Shown here piece by piece: positions 48,107 to 59,923 of a stretch of 64,000 bases of DNA. Every line of letters starts with the position of its first letter. The stretch's first letter is position 1. Both the position numbers and the translations under genes were made by a program. The DNA comes from Akebia trifoliata. Taxonomy: Eukaryota; Streptophyta; Magnoliopsida; Ranunculales; Lardizabalaceae. Where the stretch lies: assembly GCA_017979445.1 (NCBI GenBank), contig CM030709.1:1240001-1304000 (forward strand), in the 5' to 3' direction. The notes under the pieces were generated by a model. The model saw only the letters and a program-made list of their open reading frames with translations, made no database searches and was not told where the DNA came from.

Positions 48107-48108
<2 letters not shown>
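47761..48108. mobile_element. Double-hairpin foldback element, type C
   Basis: Starts GGGAAATAGCAACAAACATT and ends TTTGTTGCTGAACGGGACC. Sub-terminal AACATTTTGGCAAAATATTT is paired on the right. The two-hairpin core is shared. TA runs lie on both sides; the right one continues into TGAAAAAGATGATTAGG, as in copy 1 intron 3. Confidence 0.9.
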
Positions 48109-48145
<37 letters not shown>

Positions 48146-49202
48146 AAGATGATTAGGTGATATTTATTTCTTGAAAATTTATTTTGTTAGATATATCCTC
48201 CCCACTAAGAGCAACAGAGAAATCTGGAGGTTGGAGAAAGAAGTTCACTCGTTGATCTTAGATCTGGTGAAGAAGCGTAAAGAAACAACATTTAAGAAGG
48301 ATCTATTACAAACGATACTCGAAGGCGCTAACAATGGTGAGTTAGAGATAGATACTGACCAAATTCATTGTCGACAACTGCAAGAACATCTACCAAGCTG
48401 GGTACGAGACTACTGCTGTCTCCGCCTCATGGATCTTAATGCTATTAGCTTCACATCCTAAATGGCAAGATTGTGTTCGTGCTGAGGTGCTAGAAGTTTG
48501 TGGTAACCGAGTGCCAGACGCCGATACAATTCGTGGGATGAAAACGGTACGTATACATGTGATTTAGACATTTAAATAGCACACCATTAGTACAAAATTT
48601 AATTGTGTCTAATTGTGAAAATGATACCTTGGTTCAAATCATAAAAGAAATAAAAATATAAGAAAGATGCAGACAAATGAGATGAACATGAATTAAAGAC
48701 TTATGTATGTCATAACACTTGTAAATTTATGTTAATGGAATTCGAAAAATTTCAATAACCAATATTTCCTTGGCAGATGACAATGGTGATTAATGAGATG
48801 TTGCGCCTTTACCCACCCGTGTCGATCATGTCGAGGGAGGCCTTGAAGGATATGAAGTTCGGGGATATTTGTGTTCCACAAGGAGTAAATCTATGGATTC
48901 CTGTACTAAGAGTGCACACTGACCCTGAAATATGGGGACCCGATGCACTCGAGTTTAAACCAGAGAGGTTCGTTAATGGAATTGTCGGTGCTTGCAAATT
49001 TCCATACGCGTACATGCCATTTGGTGTCGGGCCACGGACTTGTCTAGGACAATACTTTGCTTTGGCAGAATTAAAGGTTCTTATATCTCATATTGTGTCC
49101 AAGTTCTCTTTCTCACTTTCTCTTAAATATCAACATTCCCCTACTTTGAGGTTGGTTATAGAAGCAGAACATGGAGTGAATCTCCTCATGAAGAAACTAT
49201 GA

Positions 49203-52200
49203 AACCACCTGTTTTATGCTTTATGTTTTCTATTCGTTTTGTTATTTTTATACCAAGCACATTTCTTGTTCTTTTGGTGAATAAGAAAGTAGGTTTTTCA
49301 AACTTGCTTGAATGTTTAGGTGATCATTATCCATTAACGGAGACGTATGTAATGATGCATGAGTAGTCCATGAAGATTTGACTGATGTTTGGTCTTACCC
49401 TGTATTAAAGTAAAACTTAAAATGAACCCAAAAAATAAAATATAAAAACATTTTCTTACTAACGGATGTTTCCTCACTGTCCATCCAGACCCGGGGGTAT
49501 CGGAAAATATGATCATATGTCACTTGTTTGTAAAAAGTTTTAAGACATTTAAAAAAAAAAAAAAAGATTATTTCTCACTGTTGGATTTTAATTTTAAATT
49601 AAGGAGTTCAGTGGCATCGCATCCATTTTCAAAGTTTGATACCAAGTTAAAAAAAATATATTATATTATTTTATATCTGATCTACACTTTGAAGTCTAGC
49701 AAGTCACATGCAAGAATCACTCAAGCAAATATTGGTATGATTAGTAATTTGAGCCCTTTTATTGTTGTTTTGGACTTTTGGATGTCGCAACTTATCATCT
49801 GTTGTCATCAATGGTAGATATCTTTGATTTGGATATTAATTTCCATTCAAATCGCTACCATTATCCATCTATTATTTTGAACATGCTCATCTTATACTCA
49901 AAAATCCTAGAATATTCTTTAGCTTCCAACGTTAAAACTAGATACCTTTGTCAAAAATCCTAGAATTTTCTTCAAAATATCTTTTACTTTTCAAAACTAC
50001 TGGTTTTGTTAACATGTACCCCAAGGGCATACGTTAAAGTGTAAAAAAATACAGTTAAGTGGATTTGAATTTTGTATTGAAAATACCCTCAATTTTTTTT
50101 TTATATACCAAAATACCACCAGATTCTTATTCCCAATGTGTATTTATTGCCCTTTAACATGTGCCCTTAACATACAAGTTAACAATACCCAAAAAATCCA
50201 ATATATTGTTCTTTAACTTTAAAAGTTAAAAATATATTAGTCCTATGATTCAAAACTAGGATAGAAAATTCTACCGAAGATGTTCAAGATGGGAATCAAA
50301 GGTTTATTATTATTATTATTTTAAGTTCAAAGCCAGGGAAAGTAAGGTCATTTTTCATTAATTATAAAAAAGACCGAGATCAAGTAGGTTTTTTGGTCAG
50401 TATTTGAGATCCTTATAAAATGTTTTAAATGGATGACACAACCCCTAGACTTAGGTCTTCTCTCGTGAATTAATGAGAAATGTCCTAATGACTTTTTCTT
50501 CAACCTCTAACAAAACAAATCTTTGAATTTTCTCCTCAAAATCCCTCATAGGCTCTTCAACGGTCAACTATAATTTGCCCCCTACAAGAAAATCATGGCT
50601 CACCCCTATGAAAAAACAGTTGCCATTCGCTGATTATTTGAGATACCTTTATGTTTTAAAATTGGTGACAAGCCTTGGACTTGGTATTCTCTTAGAGATT
50701 ATTGAGAAAATAACTTAAAATTCATTGCTTTTTTTCTCCAAAATAAATAATTTTCAACCTCTGTGATGTTGATTTGGGTTATTGTGATCATCATGATAAT
50801 CATTATAATCATCATCATCACCACCACCATCACATCATCGGCATTATTTTTGCCGCCACCTTAATCACCACCACCGTTTAAGAGATTGAAGATTTCTTAT
50901 TTTAGAAAGAATTAAAAAAAAAAAAAATTAGGATATTTTTCGTTGATCTATGAGAGAAGACTGATGTCAAAGGGCATGTCATCAATCTTAAAACATAAGG
51001 GTAGTAATCACAAAATTCATCAAATTTTTCAAAAAATTTTAAAATTCCCCGATTAAGGGTCTGGTAGGGAGAATTGATAAATTAATCGACAACGTGTCAA
51101 TTTATTGCAAAATATGGTAAAAAATTTACCCTTCACAAGTAGAATGAGGAGCTCCAAGGAATTGAAGGCCTATCCACAATGTACTTGCGGATATTGAATG
51201 GCTTGTCTCAACAATTTGAGTTTGATATTTTATCGAAGTCAAAGGACATTGAGAAAAAGATGTCCCTCCTTAGGATTTATTAAGTAATTTTTTCGCTAAT
51301 CATTATTGGATGGTTGTGATCCACTATCTTGTGAAAAATGTAAAACGGATCCTCTGTAGTACACAATTCTTATAGCACAATTTCAATGGAGGAGATAGCA
51401 CCACATCATCGACACAATTAGATATCTCTTATAATATTGAGAGTTCAATAGCTGTTCATTTTTACAGACAAGGATCTGAAGAGGAAAACTTATTTTCTGA
51501 TTTATTTATTTTTTAAATCTGATCTAAGTCATGATCACAAGAGGGTTGAGATGTTAATTATTTTCTAATATAGCTCTTTCTCATCCATTGAAGTTGTGTT
51601 ACTGGGTGTACGAACTGTGTGCTAAGGATGATCCACTTCTGAAATTATGACCCAAAGTGTATTTTTTTATTAGTCATATTCATTAGAAAAGTGATTTTTT
51701 AAAGAGTTGTGATAAAATGACTCATCCACATGGCATACTCAATCAACTCTCCCAATGTGACATTTGCTAGAATCATTGAGCTGTGTACTCCTCGAGATAA
51801 ATAACTACAAATATATGGAGATGTCCAATTATGTATCCCAAGGAATACATATCTACAATTCTAACATATGTCACGTCAAGGGGATCGATTGCTAGATAGA
51901 AAATGGTAATAGTTGAAACTCTCCATCAACATGATTGCTAGGATGTTAGAGGTTTTGAGAAAAATTTATACCTAAATCACTAATATTTTCCTTACTAATT
52001 TAATAAGATTTTAAGTCTTACTAAAAGTCGTTTTGTGCAAATGGATCATCACATTATGAATACAACATCACATTTCTCTAGATTTTATAGAAAATCTCAT
52101 ATCCAAAAAAGAAAAGAAAAAAAAATTGATTTTTCATTTAGACTTAATCCAAGGTGTAAAAAATGGAAGCCTACCAAACTTCCACCAAACTCTTAAATTT

Positions 52201-52488
52201 AAAATTAAAAATAAAAATTCAAAATTCAAAATTAATTTTTATTTTAATTTTGTTTTCAAAATTCATGGAATTATGTTAGGTAATTTTATATTATTGATTA
52301 AAGAATATAATAGGTCTTGGATCATGTCCTTTTTTTAATTTATTAAAAGTTGATGGCCTCTACTCTCCTAATGCGACGTGACGTGTGGTGTGTGTAGAGC
52401 CATATATTTTTCCTTCTGGTACACAACTTCATATCCTCTATGGTAAACATGCGTAAATAATTGTATATTCCGACAAAACAAAACCAAA
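49203..52488. other. 3' flank of P450 copy 2
   Basis: The first 180 bases match the copy 1 flank. 49386-50375 has no counterpart there and includes a family E MITE. 50376-51130 again matches the copy 1 flank (about 38310-39050). 51.95-52.33 kb matches 41.1-41.49 kb. A weak family J MITE is seen near 51715-51905. No gene is supported. Confidence 0.6.
50002..50190. mobile_element. MITE family E, copy 3
   Basis: Left end GGTTTTGTTAACATGTACCC then AAGGGCATACGTTAAAGTG. The right end has CTTTAACATGTGCCCTTAA and finishes GTTAACAATACCC. Confidence 0.72.
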
Positions 52489-53411
52489 TTAAAATCCCCT
52501 TTAATTAATATTTTAAATTACAAAAAAAAATCCCCTCTAATATATGTAAGTTTGCAAATGCTACCTAATTATATGTAAAAATATTTATGAGGTTCACATA
52601 CCTCCACCTGTAGCTCTCCAGAAAGAAATCATGTCCGTCTATTTTACAAACTTTTGAAAAAGGGTCGTGATTTCCTGACTCTCACTCTGACTTCGCATGA
52701 AAAGAATATTTTTATAATTTTGAAAATTAATGGACTTCATTAAATGAATGTCGGATTGCAATTTATTGATTTTTAACCAATGACCCTAATATAATAAGTT
52801 TACAGGTAAAGATGGAATATTTGTGAGATCCAAATTTTGATGATGTTCTACTCAACAAATTTTTAGGTTATTTTGGTCAAAATAGCATGAGAATGTAATA
52901 TTTTAGGATTTATAATCCGACATTCATTTAATGAAGTCCATTAATTTTCAAAATTATAAAAATATTCTTTTCATGCGAAGTCAGAGTGAGAGTCAGGAAA
53001 TCACGACCATTTTTCAAAAGTTTGTAAAATAGACGGACATGATTTCTTTCTGGAGAGCTACAGGTGGAGGTATGTGAACCTCATAAAAATTTTTACATAT
53101 AATTAGGTAGCATTTGCAAACTTACATATATTAGAGGGGATTTTTTTTTGTAATTTAAAATATTAATTAAAGGGGATTTTAATAATACATAATGAAAAGA
53201 ATATTTTTATAATTTTGAAAATTAATGGACTTCATTAAATGAATGTCGGATTGCAATTTATTGATTTTTAACCAATGACCCTAATATAATAAGTTTACAG
53301 GTAAAGATGGAATATTTGTGAGATCCAAATTTTGATGATGTTCTACTCAACAAATTTTTAGGTTATTTTGGTCAAAATAGCATGAGAATGTAATTTTTAG
53401 GATTTATAATT
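52489..53411. repeat. Near-perfect inverted duplication (266-bp arms) plus an adjoining direct copy
   Basis: Left arm 52489-52754 and right arm 52917-53182 are reverse complements; only two substitutions were noticed by eye. The 162-bp loop is 52755-52916. In addition 52696-52917 (inner arm plus loop) is repeated in direct orientation at 53192-53411, differing by a 2-bp loss and a few bases. No coding capacity, no clear terminal motifs. Transcription across it would give a long hairpin. Confidence 0.92.
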
Positions 53412-54128
53412 CGTCATTTCCACTTCTTTCCTATAAGAGTGAGTCGTACAAAATCATCTTTTCCAATATTTTTTTTTCTTTTCTAAATCCTCTTATTGTT
53501 TGTAGGAAATCATTTTTCTTCACCAAAAACTTAGTTTGAGGTAGAATCATCTGAAATCGAAACAAATGGTGAATATTTCTATCCAATGTATGATTTTTCT
53601 CTCTTCAACTCCTACAAAACAAATGATATTGTTTTCATGAAGTAGAGTCTATTAGAACTTTCCCATTATGTAGTTATAAGGTGAAAAAGAAGGATTTTTT
53701 TAAATTTGGATTTCTTTGAGTACCAAATTTCATATCTACTTCTTTCAGATAGGGTTTTCCCAGAACTCTAAATATTTTACGAGTTAAAAATTAGGGCAAT
53801 TGTGGTTTCTTAGTGAAAAAATTTTACATTCCTATAATTAATAAGAAAAAAAGTATGTGTGCCTTGTGCGTATGAGTAAAAAAAATTCAAATCTTTATAA
53901 TTTCTTTTACTTGAGAGCTTCTAAAGACACATAATCGAAATAAATTGGTTTCAGGTGGAGATAACTCTACCTTACATGAACTAAATAAGAAAGCAACTAT
54001 TGAGCTCTCTAAGAACTCTACACCTTTTATAAGACATAAAACATAAAAGAAAGGACCTATGAGTTCTTTGCATAAAAAAATTATATATATTTTACCATCA
54101 TTTTCAATATTTAAGTCACTTGATTTCA
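53412..54128. other. Intergenic DNA, nothing recognised
   Basis: AT-rich. No gene or bounded transposon. Confidence 0.4.
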
Positions 54129-54368
54129 GATCGTATGCACCGAGGGTGGAGAATTGAAGTCCTCTACCCACATTTCAATACATGCCACGAAACTTATAAT
54201 CTAATGAAAATTTTAAAAGGAAATATAACCGTCACGCGTACCAAACAGTTTAGAAAAAGATACCCAATCGTATATATACAAAGGTGGAAGATTGAAACGT
54301 AGACTTACGTGGCAACGTTTGAGATGTGGAGAAGAGGGTTTTTAGCCTCCACCCTCGTGCATACGATC
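54129..54368. mobile_element. MITE with GATCGTATGCAC ends, upstream of P450 copy 3
   Basis: The left end GATCGTATGCACCGAGGG pairs with the right end CCCTCGTGCATACGATC (one base of difference in about 21). It lies about 370 bp upstream of the copy 3 start codon. Confidence 0.7.
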
Positions 54369-54675
54369 CACACACACTCTTTTAGAAAAATGATGAACTA
54401 ATTTCCTAGGATTCTGAGTTCAAGACTGTACTGACGTGGCAGTGAACATGGAACTAAAAATTTCTTTCCAAAAATAATAATAATAATAAATTGTTCAAGC
54501 TTTCGAAATACCGTATGCTACATACTTCATTTGGATCAAATAGATGGATGGGATGCTAGAGATTTCTAAAATTATAATCTCTAAGAATTCTGAACTGATA
54601 TGGAGGATATTTGGGTTTTTTTTGGCCTCACGTTTCACTTCATCTCTCAGCCATCTAATTATGGAGAGCCTCCTT

Positions 54676-54683
54676 TATATAAA
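54676..54683 (+). promoter_or_regulatory. TATA box of CYP714-like copy 3
   Basis: TATATAAA, 60 bases upstream of the ATG at 54736, implying a leader of about 30 bases. The spacing is nearly the same as the TATAAAT of copy 1. Confidence 0.65.
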
Positions 54684-54735
54684 GGGGTCCTAAATTCAGT
54701 AGCTAAACAGAGAGTGAGAAACAGGGAGTGAGATC

Positions 54736-57700
54736 ATGGAGAGCTTAATACTTGTGAAGATCTTCATCTCACTTGCTGTACTTGGTTTTTTTAGCTTGTT
54801 TATACGTTTCTATAACACACTGTACTTGAAACCTGAAAGGATTCGATCAGAAATTCAAAAGCAAGGGATCAAAGGCCCTAGACCTTCTCTTATCTTAGGA
54901 AATATTCCAGAGATGAAAAGAATTTTATCAGCTGTGAACACAAGAGACAGACACATTTCTCACGACTGTTGTTCCTTTGTCTTACCATTCTTGGAGAATT
55001 GGAGAGAACAATATGGTATATAATTGATCTCAATCGTTCAAATGGTGGGCCTGTTTCTTGAATCATGTTTATTATGATAAATTAAATTCTAGCTTTTGTT
55101 TGATTTTCACAGGCCAAACATTCATGTTTTCTCTTGGAACCCTACAACTACTGTACCTGACACACCCTGATGCGGTGAAGGAGATGAGTATCTCCACATC
55201 TTTAGATTTGGGAAAGCCTGGGTATCAACAGAAAGATAGAGGAGCTTTGCTTGGTCAAGGCATTTTGACTTCAAACGGTGCATATTGGGCATACCAAAGG
55301 AAAATTATTGCTCCTAGTCTCTACATGGAAAAGGTTAAGGTGAGTAATTTTATGGGTTATATATATGAGAAAACATATGTAAAAACTTTCGTTTTTAATA
55401 AAATTTTAAAATATGGGTTAGAAATTTTGGATTGGGCTGATTTTTTGTGAGGATTATCTTTATGATGGGAAGATCATCCAAAAAAAAAAAAAAAAAAAAT
55501 CAGTCCAATCTGAAACTTCTAACCCCATTAAAAGTGATTTAGAATGTGGACCGTCGATTTTTTATCAATTTTTATCACTAATTTGTAAATCACTTTTGAT
55601 GGATTTAGAAGTTTCTGATTGAGCTGATTTTTTGTGAGGATGATCTTTTCATCATAGTGACCATCCTTGCAAAAAATCAGCTCAATCCAAAACCTCTAAC
55701 TCTTATTTTGAAAAACGAAAGTTTTTTCATATGTTTTCTCATATGGCCCTTGAACCGCCTCCCATATATATATATATATATATATTTGGGTCCCATTCAT
55801 CAACAAACATTTTGGCAAAACATTTTTCAAAACATGAGTCAGAGGTTTTGGAATGGGCTGATTTTTTGTGAGGATGATAACATTTTTCAAAACATGAGTT
55901 AGAGGTTTTGGAATGGGCTGATTTTTGGTGAGGATGATCTCTATGGTGAGGAGATCATCCTCACCAAAAATCAGCCCATTCCAAAACTTTTAACCCCAGT
56001 TTACAAATTGAAAAATTGTGGACCGTTCATTTTTTGTAAATCGTTTTTGATGGGGTTAGAAGTTTTTGAATGGGCTGATTTTTGGTGATGATGATCTCCT
56101 CAAAAACCTCTAACCCATGTTTTGAAAAATGTTTTGTCAAAATGTTTGTCGCTGAACATTTCCATATATATATATATATATGTATTTCTTTTACACCACC
56201 CTTTTATTTATATATTATAAAAATCAAACTATATTGCAGGGGATGGTGAACTTAATGGTGGAGTCTTCAGTTTCACTAATAAAGTCATGGGAAAGCAGAT
56301 TTGAAGGTGAAGGGAGCATCTTAGATCTAGAAGTTGATGAAGATTTGAGAAGCTTTTCTGGTGATGTAATATCAAGAGCTTGCTTTGGAAGCAATTTTGC
56401 CAAAGGGAAAGAGATATTCACTAGGCTTAGATCTCTTCAAGAAGCCACCGATTCATTTAAGATTGGACTTCCAATCCTAAGGTATAACCACTATTTAATG
56501 AATTTCTGAGGCCTCGTTTGCTAAGGTGGTGCTTTGATTTTATTGGAAGCGCTTTTTGTGTACTTGGTTAAGAGGAAAAACACAGATTTCCTAGAGATCA
56601 GTATGGATCTATCTTCTAATGAATTTTCATAGGTACAGATCTTCCAGGGAGTAGTAGAGTTTTTCCTTATTGTTTCTCGAGAATCTCTAACACACCTAAA
56701 GGTGTAGGAATATTACTTAATTAAAAACAAACAGTTTTACTTATTAAATAATGAAAGTTTCCTAACCACGTAACATGTGGCATCCATATGTACTATGTAG
56801 CATGTACAGGACAAAATTCTAACATCTTTTTATAATTTTTTTTCACTGGTTTTATTATCAAAATCATACGTAGAGGGTTGTGGGCATTTTAAACTTTTCT
56901 ACTCTCAAACCACAGTTGAGATAAGAGGGGAAAAACAAAACCCGATGAAAATGATTTATGATTCTGTGCTCTTGTCACATCAGCTGCGTACCCAACCCTG
57001 TGCATTCATCACGACTCATCTTATATAAATCTGTACCAGGCCAAGACCATTAAATGATATTGATTTCTTTAAAATTAATTTTGCTAGAAATATCCCTACA
57101 AAGGGCAACAGAAATATCTGGAGGCACGAAAAAGTTGTCCGCTCATTGATCTTAAAGGTGGTGAAGGACCGAAGAGAAACAACAACTAAGAAGGATCTAT
57201 TACAAATGATACTCGATGGCGCTAACAGTGAAGACTTAGTGACAGATACTGATCAATTCATCGTGGACAACTGCAAGAATATCTATCAAGCTGGGTATGA
57301 AACTACTGCAGTCACTGCAACATGGATCTTAATGCTATTGGCTGAATACCCAGAATGGCAAGATCGGGTTCGTGCTGAAGCGTTGGAAGTTTGTGGCAAT
57401 CGCCTACCGGATGCCAATACAATTAGTGGCATGAAAATGGTACATATGTGATTTAAACATTTTTGAAGTGATGATTTCATTGATATAAAATAGATAAGTT
57501 TTTTTTTTTCAAAGTGACAATCTTGCTGGTTATAGAAGTGTTGATCACTTGTTCGCTACTTTCTAGTTAGATCATCACTATATATAAACTTACCAACAAG
57601 ATTGTCTCGTTTCTTTATATTTGAAAATCCTTGATATCTCTTCATGTTTTGGGAATTAAAATGAACAGTTAGCCAGAATCAGAATTTCGCCATATTCAAC

Positions 57701-58287
57701 TCACTCGAAATGGTAATTTAAATTTAGGTAGAACATTCAATTGTATCACAACGAATGGTATGATAGTGATGAATAACCAGCTAGATTCTAGACATATATA
57801 GCAACATTAGAAATTTTATTTGTTGAATTTGAATAATTTCAATTGCTCATTTTCTTGGCAGTTGACAATGGTGATTAATGAGGCATTACGTCTTTACCCA
57901 CCTGTAACTATCATGTCAAGGGAAGCCTTGAAGGAGATGAAGTTAGGTGATGTTCATGTTCCTAAAGGAATGAACTTATGGATGCCAGTGCTGAGACTTC
58001 ACACAGACCCCGAAATATGGGGACCTGATTCGCTCGAATTTAAACCAGAAAGGTTTGCTCTTGGAGTTGTTGGTGCTTGCAAGTTTCCACAGGCGTACAT
58101 GCCATTTGGCTCTGGACAGCGCATTTGTCTGGGACAGTACTTTGCTTTGGCAGAATTGAAAATTGTTATATCTCTCATTGTGTCCAAGTTCTCTTTCTCC
58201 CTTTCTCCTAATTATCATCATTGCCCAATTTTGCGATTGGTTTTAGAGCCTAAACATGGAGTGCATCTCCTCATGAAGAAACTCTGA
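54736..58287 (+). CDS. Cytochrome P450, CYP714-like (copy 3, intact)
   Basis: Five exons, 54736-55015, 55113-55339, 56240-56481, 57088-57439 and 57862-58287, join in frame to 508 residues. An N-terminal membrane anchor (about residues 5-25) indicates ER attachment. Landmarks: KGPRPS hinge (about 46-51), WAYQR in helix C (W152-R156), AGYETT in helix I (318-323), EALR as ExxR (E374, R377), KPERF (428-432) and the haem loop FGSGQRICLG (449-458) with the axial cysteine C456. The acidic residue in helix I is Glu followed by Thr-Thr, as usual in this clan. Phrases such as ISHDCCSFVLPFL, LGQGILTSNG and FIVDNCKNIYQAGYETT place it in CYP714 (CYP72 clan). Known members oxidise gibberellins (13-hydroxylation or 16,17-epoxidation) or triterpenoids; the substrate here is unknown. 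It is the only undamaged member of the cluster. Two foldback elements sit in intron 2. Confidence 0.95.
55363..55763. mobile_element. Double-hairpin foldback element in intron 2 of copy 3 (same type as copy b)
   Basis: The outer arms GAGAAAACATATGTAAAAAC and TTTTTTCATATGTTTTCTC pair, and the right end is TTGAACCGCCTCCC. The core carries GATTTTTTGTGAGGATTATC and complements, with a poly-A expansion at about 55481-55499. TA runs lie to its right. Confidence 0.8.
55788..56163. mobile_element. Double-hairpin foldback element, type C, in intron 2 of copy 3
   Basis: Starts GGGTCCCATTCATCAACAAA and ends GTCGCTGAACATTTCC. Sub-terminal CAAACATTTTGGCAAAACAT is paired. Near the left it has a short internal direct duplication (ACATTTTTCAAAACATGAG at about 55820 and 55881), and the second hairpin has lost one side. 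TA runs flank it. Confidence 0.85.
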
Positions 58288-58787
58288 AATATGTTTCATG
58301 TTTTCTCTTTACTTTTGTTTTTGTTTCTTTAGTTTTCTAGTTCTTGCTTGATTATGTATTTTATCTTTCCATATGAATGGAACCCAACCCAATGAGGATG
58401 TGGTGTTTGGTAGCTTGAACTTTAAACAAATATTAGCCTGATTAGTAACTTTAAAATATTTTATTTTATTTTTATTTTTTGTTGATTGGAACATATTTCA
58501 TCAAAGAGATTTCTATATACTAGGCTTCCAACAAGCATTATGCTCCTCAAAGGTGGGTGAGGGTGTGGTTGGCAGAATCAAATTTCTGTTCATGGTTGTG
58601 GCTCTCTATCTCTATCAACACGATGGTTGGGATTTGAGGGGAAAAAAATAGATTTCCTAGAGATCAGTATTCATAGGAATTCATTTTTCTATGGTTATGT
58701 TGATTGAGAGCCTTAACCCATTTTTCTTTGTTTCTTGGTTCATTAATTTGGCTCGCTTGTGTATTTCTATGATTCAAGCGTGCTAAC
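58288..58787. other. 3' flank of P450 copy 3
   Basis: Probable 3' UTR and flank, homologous to 40321-40760 downstream of the P450 fragment. It ends at the copia insertion point. Confidence 0.65.
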
Positions 58788-59310
58788 TGTTGGAAAAATA
58801 CAATAAACATGATAAGCATGGATCTAGGATTTGATCTTGAACAAACAATACAATAATCGAAATCGAAAAGCAATAATTGTAAAATACCTGGATTCGCTTT
58901 TCCGATTATCCACGGAGAATATGTTAATCTTGATCTGCAAAGAACAGGTGCACTACCCCAACTCTGCCTACACTTTTGGTGATGGGAACCTCTATCTCAA
59001 TAATAGAATAATCTGTGTGTAGAGAGGGGGGGACGGCCACCTATTTATAATAGAGGATACTAGATTTTCTACCCATCGTAGAATTCTAGTATTAGGTGAA
59101 TACCACTTAAGTTTTGATAGGATGTTCACTAACCCATCATATTTGATGCTGGTAACCAATGCCAGACCACTAACATGGTTTTCAATTTTATCCTTAATGT
59201 TTTGAACAAATTACAATCCAGTATTTATATAAAATTTGTATAGGTGAAAAGGCCACAAAATAATTTTAATTACGAAAATAATAATAATAATAATAATAAT
59301 AATTCCAACA
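58788..59310 (-). repeat. 3' LTR of the copia element
   Basis: 523 bp, bounded by TGTTGGAA and TTCCAACA (5'-TG...CA-3'). It includes a (TAA)n-type run at 59276-59302 and the motif CACCTATTTATAATAGAGG near 59037-59055. Confidence 0.92.
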
Positions 59311-59330
59311 ATCTCCCATTTGGCCTTCAC
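59311..59330 (-). promoter_or_regulatory. Polypurine tract region of the copia element
   Basis: On the minus strand GGCCAAATGGGAGAT lies directly before the 3' LTR, the expected place for plus-strand priming. Confidence 0.7.
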
Positions 59331-59923
59331 ATATACCTTTTGTTTAAAACGACTCTTTGGATTGTTACATTTTGAATAATCGAGTGCACTCTTTTGAAAA
59401 ACAATTGTTCAAAACAATTAAGATAATCTTTAACTGTCACCTTCATTCAAAGATACCACTAATAATGGATCATGGATGTAACAAAGTGCTCATATGTCGG
59501 CCCTAAGACAGTTCCATGGTCTCAAAACTAGTACCATCAATAAATTCAGGAGTTTACCTTTATGTGAACTTTCTTTGTGGTATTAGGGCAATGTACAGCC
59601 TTCAATGTAGTCTGTATGTACATTCCCTAGGTGTCCAGCTTCATACTCATCGTATGTCATTCTGATATCTTACTAGCAACCAGCTATGTGATATTCCATC
59701 ACCTTTCTATCCAGAATGAAGACTTCATCAACGTGATGCCAAGTCACGTCTAGTCAAAGCATTTTTTTAATACTTTACGAGTACATTTACTCACAGGCAA
59801 ACTTAACATGTGTACACAATAATACATAAACAATGACTAGTCATGATTAATTTCTTTAAACAACAATAAATAATCTATCAAGAGTATAAATGAATCAAAA
59901 CCAGCATAAAACAAACTTAACAC

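Larger units (their letters stand above)
42505..49202 (+). pseudogene. Cytochrome P450, CYP714-like (copy 2), exon 1 deleted and frameshifted
   Basis: Exons 2-5 remain: 42505-42731, 45894-46138, 48191-48546, 48777-49202, with canonical splice sites. Exon 2 is nearly identical to copy 1 (one Ser to Cys change seen). Exon 1 and the promoter are absent: the upstream flank joins intron 1 directly. Exon 3 lacks one Ile codon (GDVSRACF rather than GDVISRACF). Exon 4 has an extra codon (Leu-Pro) near its start and an inserted A near 48361 (GACCAAATTC versus GACCAATTC), which shifts the frame before the AGYETT motif. Exon 5 is open and keeps EMLR, KPERF and FGVGPRTCLG. Intron 2 is about 3.2 kb and intron 3 about 2.05 kb because of inserted elements; the same introns in copy 1 are about 1.6 kb and 0.12 kb. 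It cannot make a normal P450. Confidence 0.92.
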
